Assembly (NCBI RefSeq): GCF_027595985.1
Contig: NC_073305.1
Location: 112,799,259-112,863,258, forward strand
Direction: 5' to 3'
Length of the DNA stretch: 64,000 bases
Source: Sorex araneus
Taxonomy: Eukaryota > Chordata > Mammalia > Eulipotyphla > Soricidae
Shown: positions 1-13,700 of the stretch, one piece after another
Position numbering within the stretch: the stretch's first letter is position 1
Layout: the number at the start of each line of letters is the position of its first letter
Translations under genes and position numbers: made by a program
The notes under the pieces: generated by a model
Databases searched by the model: none
Told to the model about the DNA's origin: nothing
Seen by the model: only the letters and a program-made list of their open reading frames with translations

Positions 1-1632
1 CTCTTCAAGCTGCATCTCTGGCCCCAATAGAGTACTTTAAATTAAATAGATACTTGTAGAGGATGAAGCAATGTACAGCAGATAGAGCGCTTGCATCAAC
101 CTGGGTTCAATCCCTAGCACCACATATGGTCTCCTGAGCACCACCATGAATGACCCCTGAACACTGAGCCAGGAGTAAGCCCTGCTTACAGACCACCACC
201 CACTCCTCCTGAAAACAACAACAACAACAACAAAAAAAAAACACCCCACAACTTTAGAGGGTAAGAGGCACTAAGATTTAAATAAATTAACACTTGGAAA
301 AATACTAAATTCACTCAAGTAAAAGAGACCTATTTGTCTGGGGACCATAATTGGCAGTACCAAGAGGTTACTCCCAGCTCTGTGTTCTGTTTTGGGTTGG
401 GTTGCTGTTGTTTGGGGGCCATATCACAACAGGTGTTACTCCTGGCTTACTCGGGTATTGCTCAGGACTTACTCCTGGCTCTGTACTCAAGAATCACTTC
501 TGGCAGTGCTCAGGGGGCCATATGGAATGCCAGGAATAGAACCCAGGTGAGTAATGTGCAAGACAAGCACCCTGTCAGCTGTATTATCTCTCCAGCCCCC
601 AGCTCTGTGCTCTGGACCTCCCACATGTAAAACATGACCTCAGCTCAATGAGTTGTATCTTATGTCCCAAACAACACTTTTAAATAAATCAAATGAAAAT
701 ATATATTCTTTGGTCTTAAAGGTTTAAGTAAGAAAAAAAGATTAAGATCACTAATTTTAGAGGAGTTTCAAATGAGTAACAATGAAAATAAGATACCAAC
801 TATATTGTTTACATGATAAAATGCTCAGACCTGAAGAAAATTGGAATTCAATTGGTAGTAGTAAATGATAAAGAATAAGGAGATAGTAACATAATTGAAA
901 AACACCTATAAACTGCAAATGAAAAGAAACAGAGAAAAAAAACGAGAAAAATTAGAGTTCAGAAAGATACTAACATAAAATTAAACAAAATACAAAACAA
1001 AATAGAAAACTATCAAATATTTGAGATTATATTTTGTCTTCTACATCAAGGATTTTTTTCTTGCTACCCACATACCACTCATCCCTCATTTACTCTCTTG
1101 GAGGATAGAGGGTGGGGTGGAGGGAAGGATGGTGTTTTAAGCCTGGCTCTGCTCAAACGACCAGATGTGGCACCCAGGATCAAATGGGGTCAGTACCTGC
1201 GAGGCAAGCACTTTATTTCTTACACTATCTTTTAAAACACACATACACCAAAAAAATTTAAATAAGCTCCAAGCAAGAACTTTATTATCCCACTGAATAT
1301 TCACCTTATACCTTAAAAAGTTTAAATAAAAATATTTTAAATCTACTTTAATGGGTTTTTTTTTTCTCTATGGGTCACGCCTGGCAATGCACAGGGGTTA
1401 CTCCTGGCTATGCACTCAGGAATTACTCTTGGCAGTGCTCACAGGGGCCCATATAGGATGCTGGGAATCGAACCCGGGTCGGTCACATGCAAGGCAAACA
1501 AATGCCCTACCCACTGTGTTATCGCTCCAGCCCCTAACAATTATTTTTAAAGTGAAGTATATACAACAGAAAAGGACACAAAAGAGAGAATACTATAATT
1601 AGCAACGCTTTAAATTAAAATTGATACAATAC
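1..1632. repeat. SNX14 intron 20 (part): SOR copies
   Basis: Old SOR copies at 65-243 (plus, tail drifted to CAA repeats), 400-600 (minus), 1075-1232 (minus, badly worn) and 1352-1534 (minus, better preserved, with a T-run). The stretch 610-1070 is AT-rich with nothing recognisable. Confidence 0.75.
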
Positions 1633-1733
1633 CTGCAAATATTCCTGAAATTCTTCTCTCTTTGACTTCAAGAATTCATAATTTTTGGGACCAATGATTC
1701 TCTTAGAGGGAAGCTGAGCATCAGGAAATGTGC
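1633..1733 (-). CDS. SNX14: SNX14 exon 20: PX domain, last exon in window
   Basis: Residues 635-668: [20 protein letters not shown] then [13 protein letters not shown]. It carries the PX proline loop ([12 protein letters not shown]). Acceptor ttcag/GC, donor CAG/gtattg. The next exon, expected to begin KLLQHPEL, is not found in 1-1632 and lies off the left edge. Confidence 0.96.
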
Positions 1734-4700
1734 CTGAAATTAGTGTACACAAAAGGAATTACTATATTCTATTATTTTTTAAACCTAGATTATAATCTAA
1801 TATGAAAAATTAAGATTATAATGCTGCCTGTGGCATTACATAAAAGAATCTTGATAAATCAAAAGCCTTCCAGAAGTCCAGACCAAAGATTAACACTGAT
1901 AATCAAATTATCACTTTCATTCATCAGCTACTTGACATGGACAAGAATTTTAACTTTCTATACTAGATGAAACAGCTTTAAAAATATGAGATTATTTTGG
2001 AAATGAAATTCTCTTAGGCAAAAATGTTACTAAGAGACACCCACTCCGGTAGCATCCTGCTAATGCTAATATATACTTTGAAACAATAAGGATACTATCA
2101 GGTAGGGTTGAAAGGAAATTTTAGGACCAAAAAGGAAAGATATTACTGGGAATTAAACCAGCTTTGGTTAATTCAGTATATTAAAAGTGTGGAGAGAAAT
2201 GATCTTCTCTCCACTCTATGTCAGATGAAAAAGTTCTGACAGAAAAGGAAAAAAAAAGTCATGACATATTAGTTTGTGGTAGAGACAAAGAGAAAGCCAT
2301 TTAAACACAAGCACAAGACAGAGAGATAGTTTTAAGGATTGGTTCACAGGCTTTGCATTTAGGAGCCTCAGGTTGATCCCAGGCACAAGTTTCCTACAGC
2401 ACTGCCAGGAGTGGCCACAGACATGAAAGAGGAGTAATCAAGAGGCACCACTAGTTGTGGTCCCCAAAACAAGATAAAAAAACAATAAGGTCAAGGAAAA
2501 ATTCGAAATCTAATAAAAAAAACTATCGGCCTTGTATTCTTTATCTTCCTATAGTTGTCATATCATAGGTTTTGCTGTCAGTGAAGAATAAAAAAGATTT
2601 TCTGTCCTTTTCAGTTTCACAGCCAATCTCATTTTGGATCGGGGACACTTCCACAGGGCTTTACTAAAATAAAAAGATTCAGAACACACAAATAAAAAAA
2701 AGCTCACCAATCTGGGGTCAGAGAAATAGTACAGTGGGTAAGGCACTTGCCTTGCAAGCAGCCAACCCAGACTTGATCCCCAACGTCCCATTTGGTCCCT
2801 GGAGTCCCACCAGGAGCAATTACTTAGCAGTCAGGAATAACCCCAGAGCACTACTGTGTGTGGCCCAAACCCTGTCCCCACCGAAAAAAAAAAAAATCAC
2901 GAATTTTTTTTAAATGACTTCAAACACTTCCTAATCATATCCCTGAAAGTAACATATATATGTGAGAATAAACTAAAACAGATAAATGCTTTTCTTGTCT
3001 GGCTGCCCTCAACAGAAACATTTAGCTAGCTTTGCCTCCTTATCTAATCCTAAGAGCTAAATCAAACTATTTGCCCTATTGTTTGGCAAGGAAGATAAGG
3101 GTAAAGAACAAGTCACCCTGAAATATCTGGCTTAATCTTTGCCACATCAATATCAAAATTAAATCAGAAAAAGAAACTTTTCTAAATTATAAAACAATTA
3201 TTTAAAAGTTTTTGGTATTATTTATAAAATACTGTACTATAAAAAAACCTTTGAGATATAAAATAAACAAAAAAGGACAAAAACAGTACACCACTATTAA
3301 TTGAACTGTTATATTTGACACTATATATTAAAATTAAATTTTTAATCTAGTACAGCAATTTTTACGAAGGCTAAATGTAAAATGCAATGTTTATACAAAA
3401 AGGAAACAAACCATGAAATTCTGTTAGTTTTGATTCAAGTACATAGAATTCAAGGTATCTTCTATAGACAGACCAATGTTCAGGCTCATGTCCAACTGTA
3501 AATGGAATGAATAACAAATAATTTTATGAACTACTAGAAGAATGCAGTATTTAAAGCAGCATACAAAATTAAAAAGCATCCTATTCTTAACAAAATATAT
3601 TTTTACTGGCATCTACAGTAACACTGTAAATGGAACTTGAAGAAATGAATGCCATCAATTTATGTTATTATTTCAATATAATTTTCCCACATCAAAACCT
3701 AGCAGAAAAATTCAAGCTATGCAACTGTGACAGGTTTCAAATGTAACACAAATAATATATAGCATAAATATTTGTAATCAATTTTCAGTCTCTCAAATAT
3801 CTACCATTGTCCTGATTTAATAATACAGTATAGAATAGTGCTAATAGGATTTTTTGCAATTACAAAAATGTTCTACACTACCTAAACCAAAACAGTATTA
3901 GCCACATGTTGCTACTGATCATTTCAAATGTAACTAGCATTAAGCCAAAATATTATGTAATTTAATTACTAAATATGGTTCAATTATAAAGAACCAAGTA
4001 ATAGTTTAAAAAATTAAAATAGGTCTGCTTATTCCAATTCTGGGCCCCGCTTTACTATATGACTTCAAAAAAGTAATACCACTATACCTCAGTTTGCCTA
4101 TAGGATAATCTTTCCTATGATATAAAATAATCCACTAAAAGAACTTCTGTGCAGTGAACAACACACAGTAAATACCAAAAAAATGTTACTGCTATTATTA
4201 ATATCTCATGAATAGATGTAAAATGCAATGCATTTAATCAACTAAAATAACAACACTGTTATTTTAGTAGGAGGCCAGAGAGATAGTACAGCAGGTAGGG
4301 TGCTTGCCTTGCACACATCAGACCCACATTCAAGCCCTGGAGTCTCATACAGTCTCCTGAGCCTGCCAGGAGAGATTCCTGAGTGTAGAGCCAGGAGTAA
4401 CCCCTAAACATCACTAGGTATGGGGATCCCCAAATAAAACCCCAAACAAACCTAAATTCAAAAACAAACAAACAAACAAAACCAATCTGTTGATTACAAT
4501 TTATAAATACTACCTTTCTTTCTCAACATTGGTCTTAAAAGATCTTTTTTATATCTAACTTTTATTTTTAAAATACTGAATTCCTGTTTTACTATACATA
4601 TAAAATTAATGTAGTACATGATAAAATTTTTCTATCCCTTGCACAGACCATGACTTCCCAAGAGTGTACTGTATTAACAAAAGTCTACAGCACTACAAAC

Positions 4701-7700
4701 TAATTTTTAGAATGTAAGTTTTAAACTATTTTTGGTTTTGATTTCATAGTTAACATATTAAGTCGACATTTTAAAAACAAAGTACAAACATCAGAGGCTG
4801 GGGAGATAGCATAGGAGGTAAGGCTCCATGCAGTCATCTCTGGTTCAAATTCCTGGTCCCACAAATTGTTCCCTAAGCGTGGCTAGGCATCACTCCTAAC
4901 ACAGAGCCAGGAATAGCCCATGAGTATAGCCAAGATATTGTGCTCCAAAATAAAACAAGACAACCAGAGCACAAACATTAAACATGGCTGTCCCAAATGC
5001 AAAAATGAAGAATTCCCAAAGTATTTAAATGTTTATCAGACATAAATATTTTGAAATGAAGTAAAAGTTACATAAATTAAATTATACCTGCATAGTCAAT
5101 AAATTTTAGTTCAACAAATTAGTTAATTGGTAACAAAAATGGCCTCCAAAACCAGAGGGATGCAGTCTTAATCAACAGCTAGAGTTGCAATTTTTTTAAA
5201 AATTGATTTTGGTTTTGGCAGAACCTGGGATCAAACCCAGAACCTCATATATGTAAGGCAAGTGGCTCTACTATGGAACTATACACCCCCAACCTGAAAA
5301 ATTCCCGATAAAGATAAATGAGTACCTTCTGACAAAGTTACTCATGAGGTTTCCTACCTGCTCTCCGATCATTTCTTTCAACATCAATACAAAATACAGG
5401 GATTCTCTCTTTTTTCTCCTTCCTTTCAGAAGAGGGATCTTCAAAAAAGTCTACATATGGAATACTAATTTTCCAGGCAGCAAGGTTTCGGGGAGTAGAA
5501 GGTGTGCTCACAGCTTCGACTGGTGAATCATCTTCCATTACAACAATACCTTCTTCAATCTAAAAATAATTATGAAGACAACTTTAAGTTATCAAGGACT
5601 TTAGACCACAGGAAAAGAGAATTAACTCTGTGCACCAAGTTTCCGTACCCAGTTCAGTTTTCATATCTTCTCAATAGAGAAGCAAATGATTGCAAATGAA
5701 AGTTTGAATCAAAGCAAGAACTGGGCATTGTCCTGTTGCCAATGGCTTTTGACTGGAGACTATCATTATTACGACAACCACCACCAATCCTAGCCAGAAC
5801 ACACTCATGACTAAAAGGCACTTGCTTAGTCAAGCCAATAAATTCTGCTCCATCCAGCCCCTCTATTAGCAGCTAGCAAGTAGGCCATACCTTCCAAAGC
5901 ATTCTCATATGGTACAGATATTCAAATCCTGAGCAAGTATCGTGATGGAGGTACCAGCTGCCTATTAGGTTCAAAATCTATTTGCATGCAGATCTGTGCA
6001 AACACAGGGCTCTGGAGACACAGAACTGCTATATGGAAGGAGCTGGGAAGTATTACTCTGAGCAAAGAAGTATTATGCTGAGCAAAGTCAGGGAGAAGGA
6101 AAGATACAAAATTATCTCGCTTATACACAGGATATAAAGAAGGACAGTAAGGGAATAACCAAAGGCCAAATGCAACAGAGCCTGTGAGCTAGTCTACAGA
6201 ACTGAGCTTAACACGATGAGGCAATAGCAGGGCCAAAGGACGGGGAGGTGAAGGGGACTCAGACCTTGAGACAGTGGTGGATGGAAGAGTTGGAATGCTG
6301 TGTGCATAAACCCTAACACTAACAGCACTGTATATCATGGTGACTAAAATTTAAAAAAATATTTTTCATGTGTCAGCATGAGTAAGCACTGGCAAGCACT
6401 GCAAATAAGAGTGCAAATCTCACTAAACACTGTGGCCAAGTGTGTGATATATAATCACCAGTGAGCACCAGAGCTAAGTATGTGTATAACCTGATGTCAT
6501 TGCAATGACAACAACACAGTGAAGTAAGTGGAGGAATAAAGAAAATAAAGTAAAATAAAGTGAGAACTTTCAAATAAACAAGGGCAAGAGAGACAACATA
6601 GGGGTCAGGGCATTTGCCTTGCATGTGGTGTGACCAATCCTGATTTGATCCCCAGCACCACATATGGTCCCCTAAGCACAGAGCCAAGAGTATCCCCTGA
6701 ATACTGCCATGTGTAGCCCCCTCAAAATCAAAAATAAATAAAAAATAAAAATAAAATTAAAACTCCCTACATATGGATCATATGCTTGCAAAGATAGCAT
6801 TACGAGGGGCTGGAGCGATAGCACAGTGGGTAGGGCGGTTGCCTTGCACGCAGCCGACCCGGGTTCGATTCCCAGCATCCCATATGGTCCCCTTTGCACC
6901 ACCAGGGGTAATTCCTGAGTGCAGAGCCAGGAATAACCCCTGTGCATCGCCGGGTGTGACGCAAAAAAAAAAAAAAGCATTACGATATCAAGTAAAATCT
7001 GTAAGAAAAAAATGGCAAATACTTACCATCTTTAATAAGATACTTATTAAAGTATCTCAGTTTAAAAGAAATTAATAAATAACAACTTAATGCTCAGAAA
7101 CTTTAAAATTTAGATAAGTACCATGAAATGGTAATATCTAATGAAAACAATTGAGAATACAAAGGATGTCTGAAGATAAAAGAGCAAAAAAGTAATGAAT
7201 GAGCAATAAATACATTTAATTGAAGAGATTTTACTTACAAAGTCATCTTCACCTTCAGCTAACCCATAATTAGGCAACATAGCTCCCTCCATTGTGGTGC
7301 TCTTGAATACTCCTTTTATTTTGCTACCTATTCTGCTGATTCCAAATGATTCTCCTCTTTTAGTTGTGCTCCTAAATATTAAGCAAAAATGTATAAAATG
7401 CTTGACAAATGATAAGTCTAAATTTTACTATAAATACAGTAGTGAAAAGTCACAAACCTAAGGTATAGTTAACATAACTTTTGTAATTCCTAGCCATACA
7501 TCCTCAACATCTAGAGGCCAAAAGTGTCAGAGCATTTATATTTTAAACTCAGGGGACAAATAAATAAGACAATATTTACTAATAACCAGTAACTGGGAAA
7601 AAAAGTTTTAAAAATGAGAGCCACCTAGTGGCATATAGATGAAACTGCCAAAAGAAAATTAAAATAATAGAAAAACGTGTTAAGCATGAAGTTCAATACA

Positions 7701-10700
7701 GAATCTGAAGCTAGGATTGCTGTTCAGTGGCAGAGCACAAAGATTCACATATAGAGTTCCTGGATTTGATCCGTAGTGTGTGCACATGCACTAGCACAAG
7801 CACACACCCTTTACAACTATACTAGTGTTGCAAATGTATATATTAAACTATGACCTTCTCAGTACTTCATCTTTCACATGAGTATAAAAAAAAATGTCCC
7901 TTGTAATTTATGAATGCTCATACAAAATTAAATTTTCCCATACATTAAAACCTCAAAAAGGGCTGGAGCAATAGCACAGCTGGTAGGACGCCTTGCACGC
8001 GGCCAACCCAGGTTCGATTCCCAGCATCCCATATGGTCTCCTGAGCACTGCCAGGGGTAATTTCTGAGTGCAGAGCCAGGAATTACCCCTGTGTGTTGCC
8101 AGGTGTGACCCAAAAAGAAAAAAAAAACCCTCAAAAGACTAAGGAAGCTGTATTTTACTTAACTTCAAAGTAAAGATTAGGGAGCCAGAGCGATAGTTAA
8201 ATGGGTAGGGCATTTGCCTTGCATGACTGAGACTTGATCCTAAAAGCCCTGTAACTGTTCTCACGGTGACTCAATTTTAAAAAAATTAAATAAATAAATA
8301 AATAAATAAACAGAAGTAAATGTAGCCCAAAGAAGCAGCCTCTGCCATATATAACATATGCTCAATCATGTTTTAAAGATCGATTTGTTCAAGCGGGCAC
8401 CAGTAACGTCTCTCATTGAGAGAATTATTGTTACTGTTTTTGGCATATCCAATACGCACAGGTAGCTTGCCAGTCTCTGCCGCGCAGGCTCGATACTCTC
8501 AGTAGCTTGCTGGGCTCTCCGAGAGGGGCGGAGGAAATAACTCCAGTTGGCCGCGTGAAAGGCGAAAGCCCAACCACTGTGCTATCGCTCCACCCCGTTT
8601 TAAAGATAATGTGCAATTTTTTTTTTTTTTTGCTTTTTGGGTCACACCCAGCGATGCTCAGGGGTTACTCCTGGCTTTGCACTCAGGAATTACTCCTGGC
8701 GGTGCTTGGGGGACCATATGGGATGCCGGGGATTGAACCTAAGTCGGCCGCGTGCAAGGCGAACGCCCTACCCGCTGTGCTATCGCTCCGGCCCTAATGT
8801 GCAATTTTTAAGTGAATTTCTAAAAGTACAAGATACCTGAAAATCACTAACAAAAAGTTAAAAGTCTTAAAAAAAAAAAGTCAATCAAACGTAAATACCC
8901 CATTTCAGTAAATAAAAATTTTTTCCTTTTTTTTTTTTTTTTTTTGCCTTTTGTGTCACACCTGGCGATGCACAGGGGCTACTCCTGGCTCTGCACTCAG
9001 GAGTTATCCCTGGCGTGGTCAGGGACCACATGGGATGCTGGGAATCAAACCCGGGTCAGCCGTGTGCAAGGCAAACGCCCTACCCGGTGTGCTATTGCTC
9101 TAGCCCCCAAAATTTTATCCAAGTTTTAATTCATATTCATGTTCACTGTGTAACAGACCCCTTATAATAGATAACCAAATAAAAATTACTATTTTATTTT
9201 TTGAGGGGACTGAGGGTTAAGAGGCCACACCTGGCATTACATGGGCTATTTCTGGCTCTGGGCTCAGGAGTGATCCTTGGTGGTGGTTGAGGAATAGTGT
9301 GGTGCTAGGAATCAGTTACATGCAAAGCACCTTACCTCCTGTACTAGCTCTCGAACTCAAAACTCACTATTTTAAAATCTGAGGATGTTTATTTTGAATA
9401 CTTAACTCAAAAGAATTATTATTCCTATTTTAAAAACTTAATTACAATTACTGAAATAAAAATAAATTGATCAAGCATCAAATACGCCAAGTATTTTACA
9501 ATGTCTGGGGAGCAAATTTTAAAAAAGTTTTGGGGGCGACACCTGGCAATACTCGGGGGTTACTCCAGGTCTATGCTGAGGATTTACTCCTGGCTGGCTC
9601 AGGACCATATGGGATGCCAGGGATCAAACCTGGGTTGCCCATATGCAAGGTAAGCAAGTGCCCTATCAGCTGTGCTATTACAGAAGTCCCCCCAAACAAA
9701 AATTTTTCATCAGTGCTGGGAACTGAACCTAGGCCCTCCAACACACATATATGCTCTGCTGCTGCCCCACAACCCTGGTCCACAAATCAACTTTACTTTA
9801 AAAATGGAAAAAAACTATAATAATAAGTAATAACAAGTTATAAAATAAAGTATTATTTTATTTAAATAAGCATGCAATTAGTTTCTTTAAAAATCCAGAA
9901 GTAACACAACTATAATAGAAAAAGCTTCCACATCAAATATTAAAATGAAAACACTTGAACTTTTTAATATACTTTAAAATATCTGTTGTGAATATGCCCA
10001 GAGTTACAGAAAGGCTCTCTGAAAAATATTAGTTAGAAAAATGCTCTTAATAATTTTTACACTAGAAACTTTTACTTTATGAAAATGTTATCACGTGATT
10101 TCAGAAAGATGAGTCTAGAACTAGAGTTTAATTTTAAACAGGTATCCCAAATAATATACAAACAGAATCACAATGCCTTTTTTTCTTTCTTAGCTATACT
10201 TCAGTTTCTTTAGGTGTATTTTCTGGACTTAAATAACTAATTTCAAAAATAAAAAAAAAAAAATCACATGCTGTCTCAAGACTTACCGAAAATCATCCAA
10301 ACTTAGGCTACCTCTGCAATAACATACGTGAATTATAGAAGAAAAGGAGAAAGCCCAGATATTAACAAGTAGCACTTTAAAATATAAAACAATATTTTTA
10401 AATTTTAAGGCTATACAAATAGCATGGATTTCTGAATAGGAAAAAATTCTTATAAATAACATGACAAAAGTAAGAAAAGGCACAATGGATGTTTGGGAGA
10501 GTTGAAAATATGAATTCTAGATTATTTATTTACCAGGTTTTAGTTTGGGGGCACAGCTGGTTATGTTTTGGGGCTGCTCCTGGCTCAGTGATTGAGGGTT
10601 CTTCCTGACAGTGTCAGGAACTGAGCCCGGGCTCTCACACTTGCGAGGCAAATACTCTGCTACTGAGCCATATCCCTAGTCCCTAATTCTAAATCATTTC

Positions 10701-13700
10701 TTAAAAGTTCTTAAAAACTCACTGTCAAAATTTTTCATTTTTTGTTTTATATGCACTTAGATATACATTTGTTTGATACCATGGAAAGGAAAAAAGAGAC
10801 TAACCAAAATCTTAGGACAAAGCATGTACACTGTCCCGCAGGAATTTTGTGTTTGTATTAAAGGTAAAATTATTCACGTTTCACACTTTTTCTATCAAAA
10901 ATATGCTTTAAGCTAAAAACTCAAAGATCCCTAAATAATGTTTAAAGCTATGCTTTAAGTAGCAATGAAATAATACACATTTAAAATTATCCTATTTTAA
11001 AATGCAATTCAAAAAAATCCATAAAATACATAAACAATTTAAGTCATTTAATGGCAAATTAGTAAAGCTGCTCAAAATTTTCAATGATATAATATCTAAC
11101 CTAGGGGCTGGAGCAATAGCACAGCGGGTAGGGCGTTTGCCTTGCACGCGGCCGACCCGGGTTCGACCCCCAGCATCCCATATGGTCCCCTGAGCACCAC
11201 CAGGAGTAATTCCTGAGTGCAGAGCCAGGAGTAACCCCTGTGCAGAGCCAGGTGTGACCCCCCCCAAAAAAAAGCAAAAAAAAATAATAATAAAGTTTAA
11301 AAATATATATATATCTAACCTAACTCTAGAATTAAACTAATCAAGCATCTAAGAAATATATTCCTAACAGCATTGATACTTGATATTAAAGTCAAGCCAA
11401 TAAAAAGAAAAGTTGTCTCTTTTATTAAAGACTTATAGCTGTAATTTTAAAATATTCTTTTAAGGGGCTGGAGCAATAGTACAGCGGGTAGGGCGTTTGC
11501 CTTGCATGTGGCTGACCCGGGTTTGATTCCCAGCATCCCATATGGTCCCCTGAGCACCGCCAGGGGTGATTCCTGAATGCAAAGCCAGGAGTAACCCTGT
11601 GCATCGCCAGGTGTGACCCAAAAAGAAAAAAAAACAAAATTCTTTTAAGTACATCGCTGCCTATTATAAAGAATCAAATATATATTTCACCTTTTATAGG
11701 TTATTACATATTTACTAATAAGCCATTCAATCATTTAAAAATTATTATCCTGTATATCTTAACAATATGCCAATTCTACTTCAAAATTATTCAAGATTCA
11801 AAAATTTCAAATCAATTTCAACAGTTCTTGATTACAAAAAAAAAAAAAGGCAATATATTTTCCCCATGGCGAAGGTTTTCACATTTTTCCTTGTACTTGC
11901 TATCTTAAAACAACTCTAGGAGCCAGGAAGATAGCTCAAAGGGCTAGAGAACGTGCCCGACATACCAAGCTCAATCCCTAGCAATTATGGGGCATGGAGT
12001 ATGACCTCAGTGTTCCCAAGTGTGGTCGTGGTGGCTCCCAATCACTGAACAGCCAGGAGTGACCACAAGCCCATGGACACTGCTTTAGAGTCTCCACAGA
12101 TAAATAAATAACAATTCCATTTTCTGACCTATCTAGTTCTTTGTATCATGTCTCCAAGTTTTAATATACTTTTAATATATTTATTATTTTACTTGCTTAT
12201 ACAAACAAGAAAATATTGAGAGCAATTTGAATATTATATAGATGCACAAATGTGATTCCTGTATCAATTCTGGACACAGGACAAATCAAGACATTAATTA
12301 TCCAGTTTATAAATGGATAGAGCTTTTTTCTTTCTTCTGTTTATCATTAACTGCATATTTCCAGATGCAGAAGTAAAAGGAAGAAAAATTATCCATTTTT
12401 ATAATCAGTAATTACTTTAACAAAAGGTATTCTGAGAAAAGAAAAATACTATTATCTAAAAGTGAGTTGTCTATGAATTTCATACATGAAAGTAGTTCAC
12501 ATTCTCCAATAAAACAGCTACCAAGCATTAATATGAATTATGAGATCAATAAGGCAATGGTATGTATCTTAGTAATTTTTCTACAAAAACTTCTGTCAGA
12601 TTAACTATATGTAGTATTATAATTCATTAATAAATGCCATGTTATGTAGCAGTGAAAATACAAATTCAGAGAAAACTCACAATAAAGTCAATGATGGCAT
12701 CACAGAATGATGAGCATCAACAAGTACAAACATAAAGCATACATATGAATGACTACACCTACCTGTTAAATTTTGAATTGCGTGTTGGTGATTCTGCACC
12801 TCTTAAAAGCTGTCGAAAATACTTTAAAAAATATGATTTGTTAAACTAACATTTGATATTGGAACATTATGTTTTACAACTCTGCTTAAAGAAAAATTAT
12901 TTAAATCAAGTGAGTAAAACGAGTTAAAAGGAGTAAGGATTAAAATATTACAAATAGATGAGACTGAAGCGATAGTACAGCGAGTAGGGTACTTGTCTTG
13001 CATGTGACCAACCCGGGTTCTATTACTCCATTCCCCACATGGTCCCATGAGCTCCATCAGGAGTGATCCCTTAGCACAGAGCCAGAAGTAAGTCCTGAGC
13101 ATAGTTGGGTATACCTCCCCTCAAAAAAAAAAAAATAATAATAATAATAACAAATAGAACTACTTAAGTTATTTGATTCCCCATAGGTATATAAATAAAG
13201 TATACATCAGAAAAGGGAGAGTTCTGCATCAACAAAATACTATGAAACCACTCAAATAGCAAATCAGGTCAAAACACTGGATAACAATATACTACATGAC
13301 ATATATACCAAACAACAGTTTTAGAATTGAGAATTGTTTTTATGATTAACTTCTAATCTTTATTAAACTACATAGTAGAAATGAGTACTCAGTTCCCCTC
13401 CCCCCACCTCAGTATTTGGACCAGACCCAGTGCTGCTCAGAGCTTACTAGGCTCTGCACTCAGAGATGACTCCTGGCAGGGCTTGGGGGACCATCGGGGA
13501 CACTGAGGATCAAACCCAGATTGGCCCGTGCAATCCAAGCACCCTACCCTCTTACTATCTCTCCAATCCCAAGTACTCACCTCTTAATTAATGCTTAATT
13601 TTACTGTTTACTTTGTTATTAAATCATCCATCTAACAATATCAAAGCCTACTGAAATTTGGAGGAAAATCCTCAAATTAGATTAATATCTAACTTACCTC

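Larger units (their letters stand above)
5560..7238. repeat. SNX14 intron 17: L1 3' end and SOR copies
   Basis: 5560-6030 has no recognised element. An L1 3'-end fragment lies at about 6040-6365, followed by SOR at 6583-6760 (plus, older) and the young copy at 6806-6975. Confidence 0.65.
7372..10286. repeat. SNX14 intron 16: dense SINE cluster
   Basis: A worn tRNA-like SINE at about 7706-7790 (family unsure), then SOR at 7960-8129 (plus, flanked by CCTCAAAA) and 8180-8310 (plus, ends in AAAT repeats). Next come type B at 8381-8596, SOR 8622-8794 (minus), SOR 8925-9107 (minus), and older minus copies at 9200-9353 and 9525-9690. 9830-10280 is AT-rich with nothing seen. Confidence 0.8.
10314..12762. 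repeat. SNX14 intron 15: SOR copies and AT-rich DNA
   Basis: SOR at 10541-10682 (minus, old), 11104-11310 and 11465-11638 (plus, young), and a worn plus copy at 11920-12113. 10690-11090 and 12120-12760 show no recognised element. Confidence 0.75.

Noticed and set aside
6806-6890. tRNA genes (A and B boxes, GGTTCGATTCC)
   Set aside because: The tRNA-like heads belong to SINE copies with a SINE body and A-tail, not free-standing tRNA genes.
8507-8797. Recurring open frames with [12 protein letters not shown] or [11 protein letters not shown] peptides across the window
   Set aside because: These are shadows of the SOR SINE read in reverse, not a gene family.
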